Shown here in pieces: positions 44,245 through 52,220 of a DNA stretch of 64,000 bases. Every line of letters begins with the position of its first letter. Positions within the stretch are counted from its first letter, which is position 1. The notes below the pieces were generated by a model. The model saw only the letters and a program-made list of their open reading frames with translations, had not been told where the DNA came from and searched no databases. Where the stretch lies: NCBI GenBank assembly GCA_030644725.1, contig CP130629.1, positions 1,543,572 through 1,607,571 of the forward strand, written 5' to 3'. The stretch comes from Candidatus Electrothrix communis. Lineage in GTDB: Bacteria; Desulfobacterota; Desulfobulbia; Desulfobulbales; Desulfobulbaceae. Position numbers and translations under genes: made by a program.

Positions 44245-46212
44245 ATGTACGAACAAATTTCCCATTCACTCCTGAATCGGATCCTCAACGATATGAAACC
44301 TGATTTTCATAAACGGGATCTGCGCCATTTTTACACCCGCCTGGGAGCAAACTTTTACGCGATTCACTCGCTGTTTGACAAAATCTACGGCAGGCTGCCG
44401 GATTTTGAAGACTACATGTTGCGCCTAGTCGAAGTACTGGCCAGAAATTATCTGGACCGCCCTTGTGACCTCCAGGAAATTGACATTACACGTGAAGAGG
44501 ATCATAACTGGTTTCTTCACCAGCAATGGGTAGGTATGGCCCTTTACCTGGACGGATTTGCCGGAAATCTACAGGGGCTCAAAGAAAAGATTCCATACTT
44601 TCAGGAACTGGGAATCAACCTGATTCATATCATGCCCATCCTCAAAAGCCCTGCCGGTAAAAGCGACGGAGGCTATGCGGTCAGCGATTTCCGAGAAATC
44701 AACAAACAAGCCGGTACCCTGGAGGATATTCGTGAACTGGCAGCCGCTTTCCGTGAGCATGGCATCCTGCTGACCCTGGATGTTGTGCTCAACCATACCT
44801 CGAATCAGCATGAATGGGCCAAAAAAACCCGACAGGGTGATCTGCGATACCAGGATTATTTTTTCATCTTTGAAGATCGTAATCTCCCGGATATGTTTGA
44901 ACAAACCATGCCCGAGGTTTTCCCGGACACCGCTCCTGGTAACTTTACCTGGGATGAGAGTATGCAGAAATGGGTGATGACCGTTTTTCATGACTACCAA
45001 TGGGATCTCAATTACTCCAATCCCGAGGTCTTTCTGGAAATGCTGGATATTATCCTGTTCTGGGCCAACCAGGGGGCTGATATCGTCCGACTTGATGCGG
45101 TGGCCTTTCTCTGGAAGGAGTTGGGCACCAGTTGCCAGAACCGACCGGAAGCTCACCTCCTCCTCCAGCTCTTTAAAGACTGCTGTCAGGTCACAGCTCC
45201 AGGTCTGCTCTTTATTGCTGAAGCCATTGTTGCCCCTTTGGAGGTGATTAAATATTTCGGCGAGGATGCGGTGGTGGCCAAAGAGTGTGAAATTGCCTAT
45301 AATGCTACCTTCATGGCCTTACTCTGGGAGGCCACAGCCACCCATAATTGCAAACTGCTTGCCCATGCCATCAAAAGCCTGCCTGGCAAATTAGAGCGGG
45401 CAACCTGGCTCAACTATATTCGCTGTCACGACGATATAGGCTTTGGTTTTGATGATGAGGATATCAAAAAAGCCGGGTATGATCCCGGTGACCACCGTCG
45501 ATTTTTGATGAAGTATTTAACCGGTTCATTTGAAGGTTCCTACGCTACTGGCCAGCCCTTTGCCTTTAACAAAAAAAACGGGGATGCACGCGTATCCGGA
45601 ACCTTGGCTTCGTTAGCCGGGCTGGAGTATGCTATGGCGCAGCAGGATGTACAGGAAGTAGATTTTGCGGTCAGGCGTATTCTTCTCCTCCACAGCCTGA
45701 TTCTTTCTTTTGGCGGCATCCCCCTGCTCTACTACGGTGATGAGGTCGGCACCTTTAATGACTTCAGTTACAAGGAAGATGAGAACAAAGCCGATGACAG
45801 CCGCTGGATGCATCGCCCACGATTGAACTGGGAGACCTTGGCCCGCAGGGATGAGACCGGGACACCGGAATACACCATTTTTCAGGAGTTACGTAAGATG
45901 ATTGCAGTCCGCAAAGAAATAGATGCCTTTGCGGATTTCAACAACCGGCAGCTGGTTGACATGGATAACGATCATCTCTTTGCCTTTCTTCGTTCCAGCC
46001 ATCCGCGCTACCATCAACACCCGGTGGAACCGATTTTTGTGCTTGCCAATTTTGACCGCCACCCTCAGGCTGCGGATCTCAACGCACTCAGTGCCTACGG
46101 TTTTGGTGATGCACGATCACTCCTTGATCTTTTCACCGGACGCCCGCCCCATTGCTTTCGCAATGAGCTGATTCTTTCACCGTATCAGTTCTGTTGGCTT
46201 AAGAGCGGATGA
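44245..46212 (+). CDS. Amylosucrase (GH13_4)
   Basis: Splits sucrose, transferring glucose to an alpha-1,4-glucan and releasing fructose. 655 residues, typical length (about 640). N-terminal helical domain, then the GH13 barrel: QWVGMALYLDGFAGNL, LDVVLNHTSNQHEW, nucleophile Asp in DIVRLDAVAFLWKE, acid Glu in LFIAEAIVAP, and RCHDDIGFGFDDE, a strong amylosucrase signature (sucrose-binding loop). No signal peptide, so cytoplasmic. It starts 8 bases after the fructokinase stop. Together the operon can make sucrose and turn it over into glycogen-like glucan plus fructose 6-phosphate. Confidence 0.92.
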   Translation: MYEQISHSLLNRILNDMKPDFHKRDLRHFYTRLGANFYAIHSLFDKIYGRLPDFEDYMLRLVEVLARNYLDRPCDLQEIDITREEDHNWFLHQQWVGMALYLDGFAGNLQGLKEKIPYFQELGINLIHIMPILKSPAGKSDGGYAVSDFREINKQAGTLEDIRELAAAFREHGILLTLDVVLNHTSNQHEWAKKTRQGDLRYQDYFFIFEDRNLPDMFEQTMPEVFPDTAPGNFTWDESMQKWVMTVFHDYQWDLNYSNPEVFLEMLDIILFWANQGADIVRLDAVAFLWKELGTSCQNRPEAHLLLQLFKDCCQVTAPGLLFIAEAIVAPLEVIKYFGEDAVVAKECEIAYNATFMALLWEATATHNCKLLAHAIKSLPGKLERATWLNYIRCHDDIGFGFDDEDIKKAGYDPGDHRRFLMKYLTGSFEGSYATGQPFAFNKKNGDARVSGTLASLAGLEYAMAQQDVQEVDFAVRRILLLHSLILSFGGIPLLYYGDEVGTFNDFSYKEDENKADDSRWMHRPRLNWETLARRDETGTPEYTIFQELRKMIAVRKEIDAFADFNNRQLVDMDNDHLFAFLRSSHPRYHQHPVEPIFVLANFDRHPQAADLNALSAYGFGDARSLLDLFTGRPPHCFRNELILSPYQFCWLKSG

Positions 46213-46279
46213 GACCGTTATCATCGAAGCACCATCAGGGATTTTCCAAAAAATAAGTTCCCCGTTTTCGGTACATGCC

Positions 46280-46340
46280 GTAGGGGCAGGTCCCTGTGCC
46301 TGCCCGGAACGCAAGGGCGAACACAGGGATTCGCCCCTAC
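46280..46340. repeat. GTAGGGGC-type dispersed inverted repeat
   Basis: GTAGGGGCAGGTCCCTGTGC at the left and CACAGGGATTCGCCCCTAC at the right, outer ends inverted. It separates the convergent amylosucrase and bioD genes. On the minus strand its TAG is the bioD stop codon (46337-46339), as at 27290 in the AAA/nuclease gene. Confidence 0.8.
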
Positions 46341-47050
46341 AATTCCCGGCATAATGGGTAAGATATCGAGCTTTCAGAAAACAGGGTATCCCAATGCGCA
46401 GAGCGGGACTCCTTGATATCCGGCAACAGCACGACCTTCTCCGGGAAGCCATAGCGCCCCAAAGCCTCTCTGAAGATCTGCAACGAGTCAGAGACAATCT
46501 CAGGTCGGTGATCGTCGCCATGTAAATTATAGACCAACCCCAACAGGTCCATATTGCGGTGCTTGATTGCCTCAAGGCAGAGCAGAGTATGATTAATGGA
46601 ACCAAGGCGGGGCGTGGTCACCAGGATGAGCGAGAAGGAACGGCTCTGCAAATAATCCAGCAACAGGAGCTTCCGGGTCAACGGGACCAGCAGACCGCCA
46701 GCCGCCTCAATGATCAGCTGATCCACCTGTCCGGTCAGAGTGTCGGTGGCGCTATCCAGCCGGGCCGGATCAATTTCCGTACCCGCACGTTCCGCCGCAA
46801 GATGAGGCGAGGCTGGCAAAGGAAGACAATAGGAACAGGTCAGGCCCTGCTCGTCCGGAGTCAACCAGCCCGTGCCCATGAACTTCCGGTGTAAAAGGAT
46901 ATCTTCAGGGCGATCCTTGCAGCCGGTCTGCACCGGTTTCTGGGTGATCACCACCTTGCCCTGATCCATCAAATGACGAGCAAGCAAGCCCGTGACCACG
47001 GACTTGCCCACATCAGTATCTATGCCGCAAATGACTATAGGTTTATTCAT
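46337..47050 (-). CDS. bioD: Dethiobiotin synthetase
   Basis: Closes the ureido ring of dethiobiotin with ATP and CO2. 237 residues. P-loop GIDTDVGKSVVTGLLA (usual GTDTDVGKT), KPVQTGC, and the C-terminal nucleotide region VVLLPDIKES. LIIEAAGGLLVPLT is the conserved E-GAGG motif, written E-AAGG. It ends inside a dispersed repeat, which sets its last residues. It lies 5 bases after trpB on the same strand, so they probably share a transcript. No other bio genes are seen. Confidence 0.9.
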   Translation of the reverse strand: MNKPIVICGIDTDVGKSVVTGLLARHLMDQGKVVITQKPVQTGCKDRPEDILLHRKFMGTGWLTPDEQGLTCSYCLPLPASPHLAAERAGTEIDPARLDSATDTLTGQVDQLIIEAAGGLLVPLTRKLLLLDYLQSRSFSLILVTTPRLGSINHTLLCLEAIKHRNMDLLGLVYNLHGDDHRPEIVSDSLQIFREALGRYGFPEKVVLLPDIKESRSAHWDTLFSESSISYPLCREL

Positions 47051-47055
47051 CGGCC

Positions 47056-48285
47056 TTATTTTGCTGCATATTCCGCAGCCCGCCCTATAATAAACTCCTT
47101 CCAGGAAGGGTCATCAAAGGCATGGGCAATGGTGAAGATATCCTTGTCGCCACGACCGGACATATTGATAATAATTGCCTGATCCCGAGACATGGTCGGG
47201 GCCTCCTTAATCGCCTGGACAAAGGCATGGGAGGACTCCAAGGCGGGGATGATTCCTTCCCGCCGCATGGTCAGCTGCAAGGCCTCCAGCACCTCGGTAT
47301 CTGTTGCCGCCTCAAAACGGACCCGACCTTTTTCGCCCAGATCTGCCAGAATTGGGGAGACACCCACGTAATCCAGACCTGCGGCAATGGAATGTGTATC
47401 CAGCATCTGTCCGTCAGTATCCTGAAGAAACATGGTCTTATATCCCTGGGCCACGCCGGGCGTTGCCCGGTCACCCACCATTCTGGAGGCATGCTCTTCT
47501 GTATCAATACCCTTACCGCCCGCTTCTACACCGACCAACTCGACCTCTGCATGCTCCAGGAATCCCTGAAAAATCCCCATTGCATTGGAACCGCCGCCCA
47601 CGCAGGCATAGACCCGATCTGGCAAATTCCCGTGCTGCTCCTTGATCTGCTTTTCCGCCTCAATGCCGATAATAGACTGGAACCAAGATACCATCTCCGG
47701 GAAAGGAGCCGGGCCGCAGGCTGTACCAAAGACATAATGGGTGGTGTCCATATTAGTGACCCAGTCACGGAAGGCCTCGTTAATGGCGTCCTTCAGGGTT
47801 CTTGAGCCGTCCTTTACCGGCACCACTGTGGCTCCTAGCTTTTCCATCCAGAAGACATTGGGACGCTGCCGGGCCACATCCACTTCGCCCATGTAGATGG
47901 TGCAGTCAAAACCAAAGCGAGCCGCCATGGTTGCGGTGGCAACACCGTGCTGGCCTGCCCCTGTTTCGGCAATGACCCGTTTTTTGCCCATTCGCTTGAC
48001 CAAGAGCCCCTGCCCCATCACGTTATTGGCCTTATGGGCACCGGTATGGTTCAGGTCTTCCCGTTTGATGTAGATCCGCGCTCCACCCAGATGGTCGGAG
48101 AGGTTTTCAGCAAAGGTCAGCGGAGTGGGACGACAGGAATAATTACCCATCAGGTCGACGTATTCCTGCCAAAACGCGGGATCCTCCCGTATAGCCTTAT
48201 AGGCCTTTTCGAGATCTGCAAAGGTTTGATGAAGTACTTCTGGGATAAAAGCACCGCCCCATTGGCCGAAATATCCTTTTTTCAT
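47056..48285 (-). CDS. trpB: Tryptophan synthase beta chain
   Basis: Joins indole and serine to make tryptophan with PLP. 409 residues from ATG 48285 (MKKGYFGQWGGAFIPEVL), the normal TrpB start; the frame is open 18 codons further with no support. The PLP lysine lies in LNHTGAHKANN and the phosphate loop is GGGSNAMG; the ETGAGQHGVATA motif is intact. No trpA is adjacent, although this is the TrpB1 type that normally works with TrpA. Start-to-gap region 48286-48422 shows no attenuator that I can defend. Confidence 0.94.
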   Translation of the reverse strand: MKKGYFGQWGGAFIPEVLHQTFADLEKAYKAIREDPAFWQEYVDLMGNYSCRPTPLTFAENLSDHLGGARIYIKREDLNHTGAHKANNVMGQGLLVKRMGKKRVIAETGAGQHGVATATMAARFGFDCTIYMGEVDVARQRPNVFWMEKLGATVVPVKDGSRTLKDAINEAFRDWVTNMDTTHYVFGTACGPAPFPEMVSWFQSIIGIEAEKQIKEQHGNLPDRVYACVGGGSNAMGIFQGFLEHAEVELVGVEAGGKGIDTEEHASRMVGDRATPGVAQGYKTMFLQDTDGQMLDTHSIAAGLDYVGVSPILADLGEKGRVRFEAATDTEVLEALQLTMRREGIIPALESSHAFVQAIKEAPTMSRDQAIIINMSGRGDKDIFTIAHAFDDPSWKEFIIGRAAEYAAK

Positions 48286-48422
48286 AATTTGTTCTTTCGT
48301 TATATCTATTAAGAGGTAAACAGCATGCTGATCATGCAATATGTATGTCGAACACGTTTTTCGATAGATCTGAACAGAGTAAACGCAATGTATTTACCAT
48401 GTCAAGTATTGAGCTGAGTGTT

Positions 48423-48686
48423 TTATTGAACAGCATCCCACTCCGGTACCTTTTTGTTTTTGGGCACAGCGTCGAGTATTTTGGTTACTTTTGACTTCAA
48501 AGCGGAGATGTCTTTTTTTGCTATTCTTGATTCCACGACAGACAATGTCTCCAGCTGACTTAACTGCGTTGTCAAAAAATAGCTGGCAAGGTTATTCAAT
48601 GAAACACCTTGCGATTTAGCCTCATGTGCCAAACGATTTTTCAGCTCGGCAGGAACCCTTAATGTAATAACTTGTGTGTTATGCAT
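48423..48686 (-). CDS. Ribbon-helix-helix-like antitoxin
   Basis: 87 residues from the ATG at 48686, placed 7 bases after GGAGG; the frame also opens at a GTG at 48692. The N-terminal MHNTQVITLRVPAELKNRLA with the following AKSQGVSLNNLASYFLTTQL is a ribbon-helix-helix pattern, which binds operator DNA and neutralises the partner. It overlaps the end of the PIN toxin gene by 8 bases, and the toxin comes first, the reverse of most such operons. Confidence 0.75.
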   Translation of the reverse strand: MHNTQVITLRVPAELKNRLAHEAKSQGVSLNNLASYFLTTQLSQLETLSVVESRIAKKDISALKSKVTKILDAVPKNKKVPEWDAVQ

Positions 48687-49113
48687 GATCACGCCTCCAG
48701 AGGTAATAAAAGTCTCCAGGAGTCAACACTTTGAACGGATGACTTTTCAGTCTGCCAGAGTGAAAATCCTTGGTGTTTGAAGTTATTAAATACCGGCTGT
48801 TGCTTGTAAAGGCGCATTCAACGAATATATTGTCGTTTTCATCAAGCAGATTAGGACGTAAGCGATAGTACACAGAACACTTATCTGCAAGCAGCACCAA
48901 CAAGTCCAGTAGATCTTCCACTTGGCCGGATGACATGTTAATTTTATCAAGGATGTTTTCCCTTTTTAATACATCCTCGTATTCAAAAAGAACAGGGGTG
49001 GATATTGCTAATCTCAACTCCTCTTCGATGATAAGCCGTAAAATGCGATGAGATGACCCGGCCTGACTGAGCAAAGCGGCCAGCAATGTATTCGTATCCA
49101 ATGTAATAACCAT
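48679..49113 (-). CDS. PIN-domain putative toxin (TIGR00305/PIN_3 type)
   Basis: 144 residues from ATG 49113; an upstream start at 49131 is less likely. PIN RNase fold: first Asp in VITLDTNTLLAALL, Glu in LFEYEDVLKR, and the DENDNIFVECAFTSN segment with later Asp residues, followed by YLITSNTKDFH. All four acidic positions appear present. Family members are usually type II toxins. It lies upstream of and overlaps the RHH-like antitoxin, and just downstream of the NACHT gene, so it borders the possible defence island. Confidence 0.82.
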   Translation of the reverse strand: MVITLDTNTLLAALLSQAGSSHRILRLIIEEELRLAISTPVLFEYEDVLKRENILDKINMSSGQVEDLLDLLVLLADKCSVYYRLRPNLLDENDNIFVECAFTSNSRYLITSNTKDFHSGRLKSHPFKVLTPGDFYYLWRRDHA

Positions 49114-49237
49114 ACATTTATGATAGCACATACGAATACAAGGTACAATGCTTATCGAAGACTGGAAATAGACTCGAAGGTGTTACCTGCATGGCTGGAC
49201 TTGTCGGTATTGTCAACGTAACAACCCTTTCAGGGTT

Positions 49238-49260
49238 GGGCGACCGCCGGTCGCCCCTAC
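49238..49260. repeat. GTAGGGGC-type palindrome
   Basis: GGGCGACC GCC GGTCGCCC then CTAC: a perfect 8-base stem whose outer end is GTAGGGGC on the minus strand. It separates the NACHT gene end from the PIN gene start. Fourth member of the family in the window. Confidence 0.7.
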
Positions 49261-49298
49261 CTTACCGAATGACCGAATAGCTCTCCGGTTCCCCCTCA

Positions 49299-52220
49299 TC
49301 ATGCTTCTGCATTTTTTTCCGCCTCCACCTGCCGGGCAACCCGCTCCACCAGCTCTTGGCATTTTTTCATGATCTTGTCATTATCGCTGTCCGGGTAGTT
49401 TTCTTTGCCCCGGTCCAGCACGGTTTTGGCCATATGGCGCATGGAATAGGGTTGCTGGTCGTATTCTTTATATTGCTCAAGAAAGGTTGGCTTATCAATA
49501 ATTGAGGTGGATATTTTTTCCAGGTGGGCGTACAGGGCTTCTGGGTTTTGGAGAAGGGTGTAGATCTCTTGCAGTTCTTCGTAGGTGGTCCAGAGGTAGT
49601 CGTACCTGTTGCCGTTTTGATCGTGTTCTATGTCGGAATAGAGGAAGGCGATGACTGAGGATAGGATTAGTAATATATTTAGCCATAACCTGTCTTGTTC
49701 CCGATCGAGATTTTCTGCTATTTTTTGTATGAATTTAGCTACCGCTTTATGGGGTGTTCCATCAAATATTTTATTGTTTTGAAAAAGATGTCTTGCCCCC
49801 CCTTTTAAAATTTCAAACGCTCCTAGAGCTCGAAGGCGAGCGACTAATTTTCCATTATTTGTGGATGCACTTCTTGTACGATCATACCAAACATTTTCAT
49901 ACCAATTCACTATCCAAAATGATCTAGCAAAAATATAACGAGAACTCAACGTTGTTGCGAGTTCTTCAAATTGTATTTCCTCCATAATATCTTCAGCAAC
50001 AACATCCACATCGCAGCATATTTCTGTAATAAAATAAACGGATAAATTCTCAATCAACATTGTCCATCTGAGCAACACATCTAGCCAATACTCGCCGCCC
50101 CTTTCCTTACTCAACCTATAACCAATTGACTTACTGTTATATTCCTTGTTAATCACAGCTTCATTAATAGTATATACAGCTGGTGCTAAATCGGATAGCG
50201 CATTAATACGATTAATAAAGAGTTCCATTATTGCCACAAACTGCAATCCGTAGCGTTCTCTGTTGAGGAGTACCGGCGCTACCTCTTCTATTTTACTCTG
50301 AAAAAAATCGTCGAGTATCGAAGGACTTGAAATAAAATAGAGGACATTCTCAAAACACCTTCCTTCTCTTGTATCGTACTTATCTTTTTGTATAGACTGA
50401 AAATACTGATCAAAGAGATCATGCAGTACTTCTCGTACTGCCTCTACTTTACCCGCCCTATCCTCAGAAAAAAAATACTGACGAATCAGATCGAATCCTT
50501 TATTGCGCTTGCGGCTCTCTCCTGAACGCTCATTCAATCGATCAGCTCTGGCAATATACTCCACACATACCCTTGTCCAATATCCCAGGTCCGACTCCTT
50601 GATCCCGTATTCCTCAGAATCCAGCATTTTCATCACGAGAATATGAAAATACTCATTCTCCTCGCTGTCTTCTTTTAGCCCCTTCACCTCATTCTGCAAA
50701 TTCTTGAGAATATCCGTGGTCGCCGCTTTATTCAGACTGAAAAACAGCAGCAGGGTCTCGCTCCACTTAGGAAATAAGGCCCCGGTCAATCGACCAAGGA
50801 TTTCATCTTTCAGGATCTCCGCCGCCTGGAAAAAATTTTCAATAACCAGCCGATAGATAGAGCGGGCCGTCAGATATTCCTGGAAACTGAGATGGGAGAA
50901 CTGGACCCGCTCTTCCTCGGGTTCATGGAGAAGACCGGTTCGGGTTAGATAAAAACTGAGCAGGGCCTCTGCATGCTCCGCTTTAATAGTCTGCCAGCCC
51001 TCCTTTCGTTTCTGGATAACATTCCTGATGATTTCCAACAGTTCCTGACGAGTCACGACAATTATTGCGTCATCATCCTGTTTATGTTTTTTCTCATCTT
51101 TTCCTTTGCCCTCAGCGCATTGCAATTTGTAGGCAATACCTTCCAGCAGTTTGATCTTATCCTCAAAGGTCCACTCGTCATAATGCTCGTCCGGGTACAG
51201 TTCCTTATGAAGACGGCGAGTGATATCAATATGCTCAATATAGGCATCCACCATATATTCATAGGCCTTTGCCCTGGAATGGGGCAATTTGCCTTTGGTG
51301 GTATGGATATGGGCCATCATGGTCAGGAAGACAGGCCGTCTTTTCAGCACGGACAGGCTTTGGATCTTTTCAATGGAGTCACGGAACTCCACCGCCTTCT
51401 TTTGTACGATTTTCGGATTCTCTTCCCGGAGGGCAAACCATTTTTGACAAAACTCACCGGTTTGCTTCTTATTAAAGGAGTCTACATGGTAAAGCGCGAG
51501 CAATTTCTTTGGTAATGTTTGCTCGGTTTCATTAAGATAACTGCTGAACGGAACGTTTTCTAAACCTGTGGGACGACTGGTGACTAATACATAATTATCT
51601 TTATGAAAAGTCATGAAGTAATCCAAGACGAATTCTCTGGTTCGCAAACGATTTTCCCGGCCCCCGACCTCATCCACCCCGTCCAGGATAATGAAACACC
51701 AGCCCTGTTGCAGATAAAACTCAATATGCTCTCTGGAAACCGCATACTCCAAGGTTCGGCTCTGCGATGCAACAAATTGATCCAGCAACATTTCAGGAGA
51801 GGAGATGCTGCTCAGCTGGTAATCACGCAGTTTAAAATACAGAGGAATCCTGCGACCACATTGCTTGGTGAAACTGGTCAGGGCCTTGGCGGTCAACAGG
51901 TTGATGATCATGCGAGAGACCGTGGTCTTCCCGCTGCCCGGCCTCCCTGAAAGCACAATATGTCGATGTTGCATGAAAATATTGATAAGCGAAGAAGTGC
52001 CTTCCTCATCTTCCCAGTCCCTGCTTTCGCTCAACTCTTTGCGGCTAAACCTGAGCGGGACAAAGATATCCCGAAGCGATATTTTCTTATCCTCGCCCAG
52101 ATCCATGAGGCCGAGGGCTTCGTGGAAGCTGTAAACCTCATGCAGCTTTTCCTGATACGTTTGCCGAAATTCGCGCTGAGCAACAGTTTCCCGAAAGGAG
52201 GGGGTGATGTCGTTATGCAT
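49299..52220 (-). CDS. NACHT-domain NTPase (STAND family), possible antiviral sensor
   Basis: 973 residues from the ATG at 52220 (TTG at 52226 also possible). No signal or membrane segment. N-terminal part about 1-85; NACHT P-loop domain with Walker A LSGRPGSGKTTVSRMI (about 90), Walker B CFIILDGVDEVGG (about 180) and VTSRPTGLENV; the FSHLSFQEYLTARSIY motif (about 445) ends the NTPase module. The remaining about 500 residues are helical with no recognised repeat and are the likely sensor. Bacterial NACHT proteins include proven antiphage proteins. Its start overlaps the KAP gene stop by 8 bases, so the two are co-translated. Residues about 590-840 are encoded by markedly more AT-rich DNA. Confidence 0.9.
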   Translation of the reverse strand: MHNDITPSFRETVAQREFRQTYQEKLHEVYSFHEALGLMDLGEDKKISLRDIFVPLRFSRKELSESRDWEDEEGTSSLINIFMQHRHIVLSGRPGSGKTTVSRMIINLLTAKALTSFTKQCGRRIPLYFKLRDYQLSSISSPEMLLDQFVASQSRTLEYAVSREHIEFYLQQGWCFIILDGVDEVGGRENRLRTREFVLDYFMTFHKDNYVLVTSRPTGLENVPFSSYLNETEQTLPKKLLALYHVDSFNKKQTGEFCQKWFALREENPKIVQKKAVEFRDSIEKIQSLSVLKRRPVFLTMMAHIHTTKGKLPHSRAKAYEYMVDAYIEHIDITRRLHKELYPDEHYDEWTFEDKIKLLEGIAYKLQCAEGKGKDEKKHKQDDDAIIVVTRQELLEIIRNVIQKRKEGWQTIKAEHAEALLSFYLTRTGLLHEPEEERVQFSHLSFQEYLTARSIYRLVIENFFQAAEILKDEILGRLTGALFPKWSETLLLFFSLNKAATTDILKNLQNEVKGLKEDSEENEYFHILVMKMLDSEEYGIKESDLGYWTRVCVEYIARADRLNERSGESRKRNKGFDLIRQYFFSEDRAGKVEAVREVLHDLFDQYFQSIQKDKYDTREGRCFENVLYFISSPSILDDFFQSKIEEVAPVLLNRERYGLQFVAIMELFINRINALSDLAPAVYTINEAVINKEYNSKSIGYRLSKERGGEYWLDVLLRWTMLIENLSVYFITEICCDVDVVAEDIMEEIQFEELATTLSSRYIFARSFWIVNWYENVWYDRTRSASTNNGKLVARLRALGAFEILKGGARHLFQNNKIFDGTPHKAVAKFIQKIAENLDREQDRLWLNILLILSSVIAFLYSDIEHDQNGNRYDYLWTTYEELQEIYTLLQNPEALYAHLEKISTSIIDKPTFLEQYKEYDQQPYSMRHMAKTVLDRGKENYPDSDNDKIMKKCQELVERVARQVEAEKNAEA

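Noticed and set aside
48286-48422. Possible trp attenuator before trpB
   Set aside because: No leader peptide with Trp codons and no alternative hairpins could be shown.
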